In this document: positions 1 to 8,811 of the stretch, piece after piece | How the letters are laid out: each line of letters starts with the position of its first letter | Numbering within the stretch: position 1 is the first letter of the stretch | Source of the DNA: Paenibacillus pasadenensis | GTDB taxonomy: Bacteria; Bacillota; Bacilli; Paenibacillales; Paenibacillaceae | Reading direction: 5' to 3' | DNA: 64,000 nucleotides | NCBI RefSeq assembly: GCF_023715725.1 | Contig: NZ_JAMBOT010000011.1 | Coordinates: 47,681 to 111,680, forward strand | Notes under the pieces: model-generated | Databases searched by the model: none | What the model was told of the DNA's origin: nothing | What the model saw: the letters and a program-made list of their open reading frames with translations, nothing else | Made by a program: the position numbers and the translations under genes

Positions 1-226
1 TTTGCTTGATACAGGACTGGTGTCCATGCAGATTATGCTGTCTGCGCGTTCGCGCGGATATGACACGAACCCGATTGGCGGATATGATAAGGCGCGCATT
101 GCGGAGATGTTCGACATGGATCCGGAGCGCTACGTGCCGTCCATGCTTATTTCCATCGGTAAAGCCGCGCAGACTGCGCGTCCGTCTACGCGCCTGCCTG
201 TTGACCGCATTGCGGAATGGAAATAA
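1..226 (+). CDS. Nitroreductase family protein, C-terminal part (5' end outside window)
   Basis: Only the last 74 or so codons are present; the reading frame is already open at base 2 and ends with TAA at 224-226. The segment carries DTGLVSMQIML, GYDTNPIGG and, at the end, RLPVDRIAEW, which matches the C-terminal third of FMN-dependent NAD(P)H nitroreductases of the YodC/YfkO kind in Bacilli. These enzymes reduce nitroaromatics and quinones in the cytosol as flavin homodimers. The active-site N-terminus cannot be seen, so substrate class is not decidable. A strong terminator follows directly, so this is the last gene of its transcript. Confidence 0.8.
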   Translation, partial: LLDTGLVSMQIMLSARSRGYDTNPIGGYDKARIAEMFDMDPERYVPSMLISIGKAAQTARPSTRLPVDRIAEWK

Positions 227-239
227 TAACAACGTTTGA

Positions 240-269
240 AACCCGGCGCAAGCCGGGTTATTCTTTTTG
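240..269 (+). terminator. Intrinsic terminator after the nitroreductase
   Basis: An 8-bp stem (AACCCGGC at 240-247, GCCGGGTT at 252-259) closes a GCAA tetraloop and is followed by ATTCTTTTT. It starts 13 bases after the stop codon. Confidence 0.85.
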
Positions 270-296
270 TAGCTTAGACGGAAGGCGTGAGCAGCG

Positions 297-842
297 ATGG
301 CAGTATTGATCAACGAGCAAATCCGAGCATCCGAGGTGGAGCTGACAGGGCTGAGGGGAGAGCGGATCGGCGTCGTTTCCCGGCAGGAAGCGCTGGCGCT
401 GGCCAAGCAGGCAGGGGCGGACCTGGTCTGCACCTCGCTGATGAGCAGTCCTCCGCCGTGCAGTCTTATGGCTAAGGGCAAAGCCAAAGCAGCGGCGCAA
501 AAGGAAGCGGCGGCGGCACGCAAACCGGCAGGCGCTTCAGCAGGCGGCAGGAGCGGAGCGGGCTCCGGAGGCAAAGGCGGGGGCCAGGACAAGGCCAAGG
601 AGCTGCGCTTCACGGCGCACATCGAGGAGCATGATTACGATACGAAGCTGCGGCAGGCGGACAAACATCTCCGTTCCGGCAAACCGGTGCAGCTCGTCGT
701 AAAAGCATCTGGTCCCAAGGAAGGCCCTGCCGCCAAAGCGGTGCTGGAGCGGCTGCTTGCCGATTTGAAGGAGGCCGGGGTAAAAGAGACCGGCGTCCAG
801 ACGAGCGGCAAAGGCTCGCAGGTGAGAGTGAATCCTAAGTAA
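297..842 (+). CDS. Stand-alone translation initiation factor IF-3-like paralogue
   Basis: The 181-residue product has the two-domain plan of IF-3. The N-terminal domain (about residues 4-60) opens with LINEQIRASEVEL and ends in a PPPCSLMAKGK stretch like the PPVCKIMDYGK of IF-3. The C-terminal domain (about 100-181) has the RFTAHIEEHDYDTKL motif typical of IF-3. The two are joined by an Ala/Gly/Lys-rich low-complexity linker of about 40 residues instead of the usual charged helix. The C-terminal domain diverges: the FRGRE segment that follows the second strand in IF-3 is replaced. True infC sits before rpmI-rplT; here the gene is alone between two terminators. It probably binds the 30S subunit or another RNA, but its role is unknown. 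The ribosome site before ATG 297 is weak (GGAAGGCG). Family assignment is firm, function is not. Confidence 0.8.
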   Translation: MAVLINEQIRASEVELTGLRGERIGVVSRQEALALAKQAGADLVCTSLMSSPPPCSLMAKGKAKAAAQKEAAAARKPAGASAGGRSGAGSGGKGGGQDKAKELRFTAHIEEHDYDTKLRQADKHLRSGKPVQLVVKASGPKEGPAAKAVLERLLADLKEAGVKETGVQTSGKGSQVRVNPK

Positions 843-868
843 AAAAGGGCGGAATTCCGCCCTTTTTT
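843..868. terminator. Perfect palindromic terminator, probably bidirectional
   Basis: AAAAGGGCGGAA at 843-854 is followed without loop by TTCCGCCCTTTT and further T residues. The symmetry gives a T-run on both strands, so it can end the IF-3-like gene from the left and the AraC gene (stop at 993) from the right. Confidence 0.8.
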
Positions 869-992
869 TGCGCTGTGCGCGGAATGGATGCATGGGTGAT
901 GGCGCTCGACGCTTCGGGCTTAATCCGTATGCTGCAAAACTTTGCTTGACGCTCCAGCTTGTTGAATGCGCGGGGAAGCCTCCGGCATCGTA

Positions 993-1991
993 TTAAGCAT
1001 GCGAGAACCGCTGGCGATAGCTGCGCGGAGAGATGCCCTCGTACTTGGCGAAGCAAGAGGCGAAGTACGCCGCCTGATTAAAGCCAACCTCGCCCGCGAT
1101 GCGCGAGACGGGGTAGTCGGTGCGCAGCAGCAGCAGCTTTGACTGGTCGATGCGGTAGCGGAGCAGATACTCTTTTGGCGAGCAGCCGAATTCCTTTTGC
1201 ATGCAGCGGGCAATGTAAACCGAGTGGAAATTCAGGCTGTCGCTCATCTGGCGGGCGCTTATATCCTCGCGGTAGTGCCGCCGCAAATAAGCCGCCGCCA
1301 TAGAGGCGCAGGACGCCGAAGGCGAGGTGGAGCGGGCGTCGCTGGATGCCGATATTTGCTGCAGCAGCTCTTGAAACAGAATTTGCTGCCGCCACATCGA
1401 ACCTCCGACATGTCCGCTCTGCTGCATGGCGGTAATTTGCCCTAACAGCTCAAAAGTCGTAACCGGCTCAACCAAATTGCAATATTGGGGAAGCTGGACG
1501 GCAAACATCCGAACATTCATCTTCCAGTCCCAATCCCCGGCCGCCTCGGCCGATGGGACTTTTTTGGCTGCTGCTTCTTTCGGAGCATTTATCCCATCCG
1601 ACCGACCGTCTGCAGCAACCTCCGCTCCGGGCGTTTCCTCCAGCACTGCTTCTCCCCGTTCGCCGCGCTGGTTGCGGTATAAAGGCAGCCGTTTATCCGT
1701 AGCCGTCCAATATCCGCCGTGCTTAAAATGCAGCCAGTAACAAACCGTCCGCTCGCGCAGCGGAGCAGTGCCGTAATGATGGGCGTCGGGCCGCAAAATG
1801 AGCGCTTGATTCGCCTTTACCTCGTAGCTCCGGTCCCCTTCGGTGACGAGCAGCTCTCCCTCCTCTACGGCAAGAAGATCAAACAGGCCGATGTTGCGGC
1901 GATCCACATGAGTCATGCCCGGCGGATGGTCCTCGTAGCCGCTGGCAACATAATAGGGGAGCGGGGGCAGCGCAAATTGCAGCAGCTTCAT
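993..1991 (-). CDS. AraC-family transcriptional regulator with cupin-like sensor domain
   Basis: A 332-residue cytosolic regulator. The N-terminal half (about 10-110) is an AraC_binding cupin-like domain with the typical RPDAHHYG segment. A Ser/Ala-rich, poorly conserved middle follows, and the last 100 residues carry the two helix-turn-helix units (FHSVYIARCMQKEFG and IAGEVGFNQAAYFASCFAKYEG, ending in SPRSYRQR). I chose ATG 1991 rather than upstream in-frame codons because AAGGAAGGTCC precedes it at proper distance. Many such proteins switch sugar-use genes. It is divergent from the MATE exporter (start 2242), which is the natural candidate target, but no ligand can be inferred. Confidence 0.88.
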   Translation of the reverse strand: MKLLQFALPPLPYYVASGYEDHPPGMTHVDRRNIGLFDLLAVEEGELLVTEGDRSYEVKANQALILRPDAHHYGTAPLRERTVCYWLHFKHGGYWTATDKRLPLYRNQRGERGEAVLEETPGAEVAADGRSDGINAPKEAAAKKVPSAEAAGDWDWKMNVRMFAVQLPQYCNLVEPVTTFELLGQITAMQQSGHVGGSMWRQQILFQELLQQISASSDARSTSPSASCASMAAAYLRRHYREDISARQMSDSLNFHSVYIARCMQKEFGCSPKEYLLRYRIDQSKLLLLRTDYPVSRIAGEVGFNQAAYFASCFAKYEGISPRSYRQRFSHA

Positions 1992-2241
1992 GCGGACCTT
2001 CCTTTCGTAAATTTTAGGTAAAAAGATGTAGTTTCTTTTTTGAAAGTTCTGGTTGCTTCTGTGATACATCAAGGCGTATATAGCTATTATAATACGGATT
2101 GACTAGCAGGCTCCAGGCACACGTGAAATACGCTCCATTCCTAGAAAGTTAGGTTGTTAGGAGAGCATGGCCAAGGAAAGGGCTTTCATAGTCATTGGCA
2201 TTGCACACAGTACGCCGAGCTTTAGGATGGAGGTTTCAATC

Positions 2242-3612
2242 ATGAAAAATCGCAGCTATTCCCTGTGGGCGCTTTCATGGCCCATTTTCATCGAGCTGTT
2301 TCTGCAGTTTCTGCTTGGAGCGGCGGATACATTCATGGTGAGCGAAATATCCGATGATGCGGTCGCGGTCGTCGGATTCTCTCATCAGCTGTTCAACGCG
2401 CTTACCGTGCTGTTTACGGTTATCGCAAGCGGCGCCGGTATTTTGATTGCTCAGAAGCTTGGCGCGCGCAAAGAGGAAGAAGCGCGGACGATCAGCATCA
2501 TCGCGCTCAAAGCAACGATGATTATCGGCGCGCTGCTCAGCGTGGTGCTGATTATTTTTCCAGAGCCAATCGCACGTGTGCTGCAAATGCCGGACGCGCT
2601 GCTTCCGTTGGCGGGCACGTATATTTCCATCGTTGGCGGCAGCATGATTTTGGCGGCGATTATGAGCACGCTCAGCGCGGCGATTCGCAATACGGGCAAT
2701 GCGCGCGGACCAATGTATACGGCTATCGGCATGAACGTCGTCCACATCGTGCTGAACTACGGGTTTATTTACGGCAAATTCGGCCTTCCGGAATGGGGGC
2801 TGGCTGGAGTTGCGACGAGTACGGTCGTCAGCCGTTTGCTGGCTTGCGCGCTGCTGTTCTATATGTACGTTTTTGCTTTCGAGCGCAAAATATGGTGGGG
2901 AGATTTAAAGGTGTGGAGCAAGGGGCTGTTCGCCGAAGTGATGCGTATCGGCTGGCCGCTTGGCGTTTACTCCGGCAACTGGGTGTTTTCGCAGCTGGTC
3001 ATCTTCACCTTCATCGGCACGCTCGGCGCAAAAGAGCTGGCGGCCCGCACGTATATGAACACGCTAGAGTCCTTCTGCTTCCTGATCGGCTTCTCGATTG
3101 CTCTTGCAACCCAGATTCGCGTGGCGCATCTATTCGGTGCCGGGAACACAAGAGAGGCGTACAAGGATTGTTACAAAGGGCTGTGGATTGGACAGGGCGT
3201 CGTCGTCGCCAATTCGCTGCTGGTGTATTTTCTGGGCAGCCAGGCGCTTGGCCTTTTCACAACGGACCCCGAAATTCTCGCCATCTGCGCCTCCTTGCTG
3301 GGACTTAATCTGATTCTGCAGCCGGGCAAAATGCTCAACATGGCCATTGCCGACTCCCTGAACGCCGTTGGCGACACACGCTTCACGATGTATGCCTCCA
3401 CGATCAGCATGTGGGGCGTTTCGGTAGGCATCGCGTATTACTTCAGCCTTCATCTTGGCTGGGGACTGATCGCCATCTACATCTGCATGATCGCCGACGA
3501 ATATATTCGCGGCTTCGTTTGCTGGCTGCGCTGGCGCAGCCGGAAATGGGCTTCCCGCGCGGGGTCGACGGATCTGAACGTAGGGCAAGGCGGAGCTGCG
3601 GCTGAGGTTTAA
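2242..3612 (+). CDS. MATE-family multidrug/sodium antiporter
   Basis: The 456-residue product is almost entirely hydrophobic, with about 12 predicted membrane spans in two similar halves, as expected for MATE exporters that expel cationic drugs or metabolites against Na+ or H+. Family-like segments include ALSWPIFIELFLQFLLGAADTF at the start and a long NAVGDTRF-containing helix region near residue 375. The start ATG 2242 has GGAGG 9 bases upstream; an upstream in-frame ATG at 2167 adds 25 polar residues with no family match. The gene is transcribed away from the AraC regulator at 993-1991. Substrate unknown. Confidence 0.9.
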   Translation: MKNRSYSLWALSWPIFIELFLQFLLGAADTFMVSEISDDAVAVVGFSHQLFNALTVLFTVIASGAGILIAQKLGARKEEEARTISIIALKATMIIGALLSVVLIIFPEPIARVLQMPDALLPLAGTYISIVGGSMILAAIMSTLSAAIRNTGNARGPMYTAIGMNVVHIVLNYGFIYGKFGLPEWGLAGVATSTVVSRLLACALLFYMYVFAFERKIWWGDLKVWSKGLFAEVMRIGWPLGVYSGNWVFSQLVIFTFIGTLGAKELAARTYMNTLESFCFLIGFSIALATQIRVAHLFGAGNTREAYKDCYKGLWIGQGVVVANSLLVYFLGSQALGLFTTDPEILAICASLLGLNLILQPGKMLNMAIADSLNAVGDTRFTMYASTISMWGVSVGIAYYFSLHLGWGLIAIYICMIADEYIRGFVCWLRWRSRKWASRAGSTDLNVGQGGAAAEV

Positions 3613-3826
3613 GGGGTGGAAAGCAGCTTGCTAAAAGAGGCTGCCTTTGGGCAGCAGTTTAAGGCGGGACGATGGAGAGCCCGATTTTTCAGAAGGAGCT
3701 GCTGCTTGAAGACAACAAGCGGCTCCTTGAGTGTGCATCAGGATGATGTCCTGCAGAGGCTGACTTTGTAGAGTATAAGCGCGGATTCCCGAGACAGACG
3801 GCCCGACGATTTCGACGTTTCAGCTC

Positions 3827-4059
3827 TAGCGCAACTGAGAAGCGTTAATGGTGTGTTTTGAGCCAATTTAAACATCTAACGCAACTGAGACGTCTTAATG
3901 GTCTGTTTCGAGCTATTTCAAGATCCTAACGCAACTGACACGCCTTATTAGGCCGATTATCGAGCCATTAGGCGCTTAAACTCTCAAATAAGGCGGCTCA
4001 GTTGCGTTACGTTGTAAAAAGAGGCTTTTTGCATCAAATAAGCCTTTTCAGTTGCGTTA
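3827..4059. repeat. Five 12-14 bp units at exact 50-bp spacing (three direct, two inverted)
   Basis: The 623-bp gap between the convergent MATE and GH38 genes holds no gene. TAACGCAACTGA or a close variant (TAGCGCAACTGA in the first) begins at 3827, 3877 and 3927, and its inverse TCAGTTGCGTTA begins at 3998 and 4048. Both groups have a period of 50 bp. Flanking parts are also partly repeated (TTAATGG and GAGC in the direct set; CAAATAAG in the inverted set). From 3613 to 3826 I see only a weak hairpin (GCTGCC/GGCAGC near 3641) without a good T-run. Confidence 0.8.
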
Positions 4060-4127
4060 GGACTCCGCTAACTGTTACAGATAGCTGTGGCATTGAGGCG
4101 CTAACTTACCTTCGGGAACTGCAAATC

Positions 4128-4168
4128 AAAAAGGAACTTGCTCCTCTACCGGAGCAAGTTCCTTTTTT
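4128..4168. terminator. Strong hairpin terminator, T-run on both strands
   Basis: AAAAAGGAACTTGCTCC (from 4128) pairs with GGAGCAAGTTCCTTTTT (to about 4167) around a 6-base loop. The symmetric A/T tails allow use in both directions between the convergent MATE and mannosidase genes. Confidence 0.8.
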
Positions 4169-4180
4169 GCTGCATCTATA

Positions 4181-4214
4181 GAAAAAGACCGTCCCCTATG
4201 AAAAGGGACGGTCT
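4181..4214 (-). terminator. Terminator of the GH38 mannosidase gene
   Basis: AGACCGTCCC (4186-4195) pairs with GGGACGGTCT (4205-4214). Read on the minus strand, the hairpin is followed by TTTTTC and lies 21 bases past the stop at 4236. Confidence 0.85.
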
Positions 4215-4235
4215 ATGCGTGCTTTCTAGCTGCGA

Positions 4236-6977
4236 TTAACCGCGCAGTCCGATCGTCACGATCTCGGCCGGACCGACCGGCAGCTCGATGCGGCCGTCAG
4301 CCAGCTGGAGCGCCGCGTCAGACGCCTGCTCCATGATGGTGGACTTGTAGGCGGTGCCGGTGCCTGCAGGCACCTGGAGCTTCAGCTCGGCAGCTTCGCG
4401 CTTCAGGTTGTACAGACGGGCAACAACGTCGCCCGTCACCGGACTGACCTTGAAGGCGGAGAACGCCAGCGCTTCGCCTTCCCAAGCGAGCGGAGCGCCA
4501 ACCGGCTTCAGCTGGCCGTTATGGACGCTGGTTTGCACCGCGGTCCAAGGCGTTTGCAGCTGGTAAGCCTCGGCATAAGCGCCTTCGGCTGCGCCGTCTC
4601 CGTTATGCGGGATGACGGCCAGCTGAACGTTGTGCTCGCCGATGCATTGCGCTTCCGGCGTCGGGAAGTAACCCCAGTCGCCAAGCTCGCCGGTGGAGCG
4701 AAGCAGAGTGACGGCAATCGTGTTGGAGCCGTCGCGCAGCACTTCGTACTCGTTGAGGCCAAAGTTTGCTACGGTCAGGCCGGCTGTAACGCCGTCCGCC
4801 GCTGCGCCGCTGACATCAACAAATGCTTGCTGATGCTGCGTGTTGCTCGGATTAACCCATTCTTTAGCCGGCTCGGTATCGCGAACAGCAGCCTCGAAAA
4901 TGGAGTCCGCCGTGTGGACGGATGTTTGCAGTCCAGTCGGGAACAGCATACGCACGCGGTGATCTTTGGCCTGGTTGTTGAACGAGCTGGTAATGTCCAG
5001 CCGTCCGCTGCCTTGCTCCAGGGAAAGCACGGTCGTCAGGCGCAGCGTAACAAGCTCCGAGGAGCGGCCGGACTTGCGGTTTTGCATAAATACAACCTCG
5101 CGCTGCTCGCGCTCCAGCAGCTCGTCCGCCGAGGCGGGAACGGACCACTCGTGCACGATTTCCAGCGATGCGCGGTAAGGCTCGTTGTCCAGCACCCGTA
5201 CGGAAGCGGCCAGGCCGCGCGTCGTAATCGGCTGAGTGCCTTTAGGCTCCATGAACATATATTCGTTACCGATGTCGCCGGTATTCTCATATACGCCAAG
5301 GCCGGAGTATACACGTCCGCTGCGCAGGTCGGTCAGCGTGAAGGAACCGTCCTCCGCCACCTCGGCGCGCAGAACGCCGTTGTCCAGCATCCGTTCGCTG
5401 AGCGCGATTGCCGAAGCGTCCGCAGGCTGAGCATCCGCTTTGACCCAAGCGTAAGCGGCATGTCCGAGAGCCGGAACGGAAGCTTGGAACGTCAGGCGGA
5501 CGCGGCGGCATTGGTAAGGCTGACGGAACGCGTCATCCGGCAGATCATAGCCGAACAGCTGGCCAAGATCCTCTACCGTTACATGCACAGGGCTGCCTGC
5601 TGCATCCACAAGCACGCGGCCGGTAATGTCCAGCTCGTTCATGCGGCGGTTCATTTCAGGGAAGCTTACGCCTTCGCGGTAGTAAACGCGTGCAACGTCC
5701 ACTTCGACGCTCACCGCTCCGCTGCGCGTCCAGCCTGTCGTGTTGTACACGACAACCGGCAGCGCGTCCGAGCCGTAGCCGCCGAATACGCTGGTATCGA
5801 CTGCTTCCGCGATGAATGCGGCCGTTTCGGAAACGATTGTTTCCGCCACATGGCGGCTTTTATCGAAGCGGGTAACCATTTCGCGGTGAACCTCATCGAC
5901 GCTGCAGCCGCAAATGCTGTCATGCGGATGGTTTTGCATGAGCTGTTTCCAAGCATAGGTGAACAGATGCTGCGGGTATTTTTTGCCCGTCAGCTGGCCG
6001 TATGCCGCAAGCGGCTCGGCTACGCGCTCCAGCATTGCTTGTCCAAGCGTGTTCATCTGTTTCAGGTAAACGCGGGAGGAGGCGGTGTTTACGAGCGTGC
6101 CCCAGCCGTCGGTGCGCTGGCTGCGCAGCTCGCCCTTAACGACTGACAGATTGCGATCGCCCGCAATTTCACGTACGGCGTCCAGGTAATCCGGGAAGTT
6201 GGAGTGGATGAACTCAACGTCCGGCTCCACTTCGCCCGCGACTTCGATCGCTTGAGCCAAGTCCGTTTGAATCGGTTGGTGATCGCAGCCGTTCATGAAC
6301 AGCAGATGCGGCGTGGACGCGTATTTGCCTGCTTCAGCAAGCTTGCGGTTCCAGTATTCTTGAGCTGCCGCTTTATCGGTCGGCACTTCGTTGCCGTTGG
6401 AATACCAGTTAGCAAACAGAATGCCGAGAACCTGGGAGCCGTCCGGTCCTTCCCAGATCAGCTCGGAGAAGGAGCTTTCGTACGCTTCGGATTCGCCGAC
6501 TTCGTTGTTAAAGCCGGTCGGTTTTACGCCGCGTCCAAAAAAGGCGTTGTCGATGCCGGATTGCTGCATCAGCTGCGGGCTTTGGCCGAACAGGCCGAAC
6601 GTATCCGGGAAATAGCCGATTTTGGATACTTTGCCCCAGCGTGCGGCGTCTTCATGACCGATCTGCATATTGCGGACATTCGCTTCGCCGCTTGTCAAGA
6701 ATGCGTCCTGCAAAATATACCATGGCCCGATCAGAATGCGGTCATCCTGAATGAGCTTTTCCAAACGTGCGCGATGCTCGGGACGAACTTGAAGGTAGTC
6801 CTCCAAAATAATCGTTTGGCCGTCCAGAAAGAAGCTGCGGTAGCCGGGATCGCTCTCCAGCGTATCGAGCAGCGTGTCCATCAGCTCAACGAGACGGACA
6901 TGATGTTTTTCATATGGAAGGTACCATTCGCGGTCCCAATGGGTATGGGAAACGATATGCGCAGTGCGCTTTGTCAT
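4236..6977 (-). CDS. Glycoside hydrolase family 38 alpha-mannosidase
   Basis: The 913-residue cytosolic enzyme begins with the GH38 signature HIVSHTHWDREWY (zinc-binding His and Asp), followed by FFLDGQ, a PDTFGLFGQSPQL segment holding the expected Asp nucleophile, LFMNGCDHQ and HPHDSICGCSVDEVH. The middle and C-terminal beta-rich domains complete the usual 870-920-residue length. GH38 enzymes are retaining, zinc-dependent alpha-mannosidases; relatives include E. coli MngB and a streptococcal alpha-1,3-mannosidase that works with GH125. I prefer ATG 6977; the in-frame ATG at 6989 directly abuts the AGGAAAGG ribosome site. With the GH125 enzyme and sugar transporter upstream on the same strand, it probably breaks down imported mannosides or N-glycan fragments. 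Confidence 0.93.
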   Translation of the reverse strand: MTKRTAHIVSHTHWDREWYLPYEKHHVRLVELMDTLLDTLESDPGYRSFFLDGQTIILEDYLQVRPEHRARLEKLIQDDRILIGPWYILQDAFLTSGEANVRNMQIGHEDAARWGKVSKIGYFPDTFGLFGQSPQLMQQSGIDNAFFGRGVKPTGFNNEVGESEAYESSFSELIWEGPDGSQVLGILFANWYSNGNEVPTDKAAAQEYWNRKLAEAGKYASTPHLLFMNGCDHQPIQTDLAQAIEVAGEVEPDVEFIHSNFPDYLDAVREIAGDRNLSVVKGELRSQRTDGWGTLVNTASSRVYLKQMNTLGQAMLERVAEPLAAYGQLTGKKYPQHLFTYAWKQLMQNHPHDSICGCSVDEVHREMVTRFDKSRHVAETIVSETAAFIAEAVDTSVFGGYGSDALPVVVYNTTGWTRSGAVSVEVDVARVYYREGVSFPEMNRRMNELDITGRVLVDAAGSPVHVTVEDLGQLFGYDLPDDAFRQPYQCRRVRLTFQASVPALGHAAYAWVKADAQPADASAIALSERMLDNGVLRAEVAEDGSFTLTDLRSGRVYSGLGVYENTGDIGNEYMFMEPKGTQPITTRGLAASVRVLDNEPYRASLEIVHEWSVPASADELLEREQREVVFMQNRKSGRSSELVTLRLTTVLSLEQGSGRLDITSSFNNQAKDHRVRMLFPTGLQTSVHTADSIFEAAVRDTEPAKEWVNPSNTQHQQAFVDVSGAAADGVTAGLTVANFGLNEYEVLRDGSNTIAVTLLRSTGELGDWGYFPTPEAQCIGEHNVQLAVIPHNGDGAAEGAYAEAYQLQTPWTAVQTSVHNGQLKPVGAPLAWEGEALAFSAFKVSPVTGDVVARLYNLKREAAELKLQVPAGTGTAYKSTIMEQASDAALQLADGRIELPVGPAEIVTIGLRG

Positions 6978-7057
6978 AAATAAGGACATCCTTTCCTAAT
7001 GGAGAGTACAATATTAAGTCAAGCATACCCGCCATAGTGCGGATTATCTATCAGAAA

Positions 7058-7117
7058 AAGCGACAGCCGCCCTGCAAAAGGACGACATGTATGTCCTATA
7101 TAGCAAGTCGGCTGTCG
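7058..7117 (-). terminator. Long hairpin between GH125 and GH38 genes
   Basis: CGACAGCCG (about 7060-7068) pairs with CGGCTGTCG (7109-7117) around an inner palindrome (AGGAC/GTCCT). On the minus strand it is followed by CTTTTTC. It may dampen readthrough into the GH38 gene. Confidence 0.5.
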
Positions 7118-7130
7118 GTGATAACTTTGG

Positions 7131-7165
7131 AAAAGCAGGTCGCCTTAATGTTAAGGTCGACCTGC
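7131..7165 (-). terminator. Terminator after the GH125 gene
   Basis: GCAGGTCG and TCGACCTGC flank the inner inverted repeat CCTTAA/TTAAGG; on the minus strand TTTTCC follows. It lies just after the stop at 7181. Confidence 0.65.
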
Positions 7166-7180
7166 GGCTGGTTAGCAGAA

Positions 7181-8509
7181 TTATTTTGCGTCTAACGAGC
7201 CGTCCTTCATCGCGCGGTAAACGAGCTGGGAGAACAGGCTGTTGGACCAAGCGAACCATTTACGGGTAAATACGGCCGGATCGTCGGAGTGGAAGCCCTC
7301 GTGCATGAAGCCGGTGTCGGCGTCCGTAGCTTCCAGCATGTCGATCATCGCGAGCTGTTCTTCTTTGCTCACTGCGGTGAGACCCTGCATGGACAGCGCC
7401 ATATGCCAGATGTATCCCGGCGGCGTATGCGGACTGCCGATGCCTTTTGCTTTAGAGCCCTCGTAGTAGAAAGGATTCTCCTTGCTGAGCGCAAAACGGC
7501 GCGTGTTCAGATAAATCGGGTCGTCGTTCGTCGTGTATCCGACGTAAGGAATTGACATCAGACCCGGCGTGCCGGCGTCGTCCATGAGACAGAAATTGCC
7601 GTATCCGTCCGTTTCGTAAGCGTAGATTGGGCCGAATTCCGGATGGCGATAAATGCCGTACAGCTGGATGCCGTGTGTAACCTCCGCTTCCAGGTCCGCA
7701 AGCTCCTTCACCAAAGCCATATCGCGGAATACCCACTCTGCGATTTCGCGCATTTGGCGCATCGTCACAACAGCGAACATATTCGCTGGAATGTTGTAAT
7801 GGAAGTCACAAGCGTCGTCGCTCGGACGGAAGCCGGACCAGATCATGCCGGTGTAGTTAACAGGCATGCCGAGGCCTTTGTTCCGCATGGAGTCGACTGG
7901 AATGCCGTTGTCACGGTTGAAGCGGTATGGCGATTTCTCAAAATGGTGCTGCTCCGTTTTCCACAGATCGATCGTAGCCCGCATGGCGCGCTTGAAGTCT
8001 GTGTCAAAAATGGCCGTATGCTTCGTTTCATTCCAATAAGAATAAGCGAGACGGAAAGAGAAACAAATGGAATCGAGCTCAAATTTGCGCTCCCATACCC
8101 ACGGTCCCATGTCGGTTTCGTCGGTCGTATTCCAGTGCCAGTCATTCGCTGTTTCATTAAATGCGTTGGCGTAAGGGTCGATCAAAATCATCGTCATATG
8201 ACGCTTAATGAGCCCTTCGATAATACGCTGCAGCCCGGCGTCTTCCTTGGCAAGCGGCACGTAATGAATGACTTGCTCCACGGAATCGCGCAGCCACATA
8301 GCAGGAATGTCGCCGGTAATGACAAACGTCGTGCCGTCCGGCATCAGCTTTGTCGTCGTTTCCAGCGTGTTCGGGAAACAGTTGCGGAACAGCTGGCGCA
8401 GCTTTGGACGGTGAGCCAGACGCTCGTCGGCTTCGGTCAGCACATTTTGCACGGCGGTTGGCAAAGTCAGGTCAGGCATCGGAATTTTGGGAAGGCGGAA
8501 TTGCTCCAT
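7181..8509 (-). CDS. Glycoside hydrolase family 125 exo-alpha-1,6-mannosidase
   Basis: The 442-residue product matches GH125 over its whole length. Recognisable blocks are TFVITGDIPAMWLRDS (about residues 63-78), NETANDWHWNTTDETDMGPWVWERK, and MIWSGFRPSDDACDF, the segment expected to hold the general acid Asp; the conserved end ESLMHEGF-like block reads GFMHEGFHSDD. GH125 enzymes are inverting exo-alpha-1,6-mannosidases without a signal peptide, so this one should act in the cytosol. AAGGAG precedes ATG 8509. In streptococci GH38 and GH125 enzymes are encoded near each other; the same pair here next to an ABC importer supports a mannoside catabolic unit. Confidence 0.93.
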   Translation of the reverse strand: MEQFRLPKIPMPDLTLPTAVQNVLTEADERLAHRPKLRQLFRNCFPNTLETTTKLMPDGTTFVITGDIPAMWLRDSVEQVIHYVPLAKEDAGLQRIIEGLIKRHMTMILIDPYANAFNETANDWHWNTTDETDMGPWVWERKFELDSICFSFRLAYSYWNETKHTAIFDTDFKRAMRATIDLWKTEQHHFEKSPYRFNRDNGIPVDSMRNKGLGMPVNYTGMIWSGFRPSDDACDFHYNIPANMFAVVTMRQMREIAEWVFRDMALVKELADLEAEVTHGIQLYGIYRHPEFGPIYAYETDGYGNFCLMDDAGTPGLMSIPYVGYTTNDDPIYLNTRRFALSKENPFYYEGSKAKGIGSPHTPPGYIWHMALSMQGLTAVSKEEQLAMIDMLEATDADTGFMHEGFHSDDPAVFTRKWFAWSNSLFSQLVYRAMKDGSLDAK

Positions 8510-8811
8510 AGTTATGATCTAGCTCCTTGCTGTTAGGATAATGTAGCTAACGGACCGGACATCCTCGTAAGCCTGTTTTGCTAAGCGAATCGCAAGGCGA
8601 TTTGAGGCTGCAAACGGCAGTGTAAACAAACGGAATTCCTGCTGCTGCGAGGTGTTGCGGATGTGTCGGCAGGTTTTTGGCCCGCTTGGCAGAACAAGAG
8701 CAGGTTACCTTGTATGAATTCATTGTTAGGCCATCTGAGGAGTAGTCTTTTCCATACATGGCTTTGTTTTGTTAGGTAAGTTAGGTTCATTCTGCCTGCG
8801 TTATCGCTAAC
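8510..8811. other. Gap between GH125 and permease genes
   Basis: About 300 bases with no convincing ORF, promoter or terminator. It only contains scattered short GC-rich inverted repeats around 8570-8690. The genes on both sides run on the minus strand, so this is probably a transcribed operon spacer. Confidence 0.4.

Noticed and set aside
4521..6146. Plus-strand ORF of 541 codons antisense to the GH38 gene
   Set aside because: High-GC shadow of a well-matched mannosidase; no family-like features in its translation.
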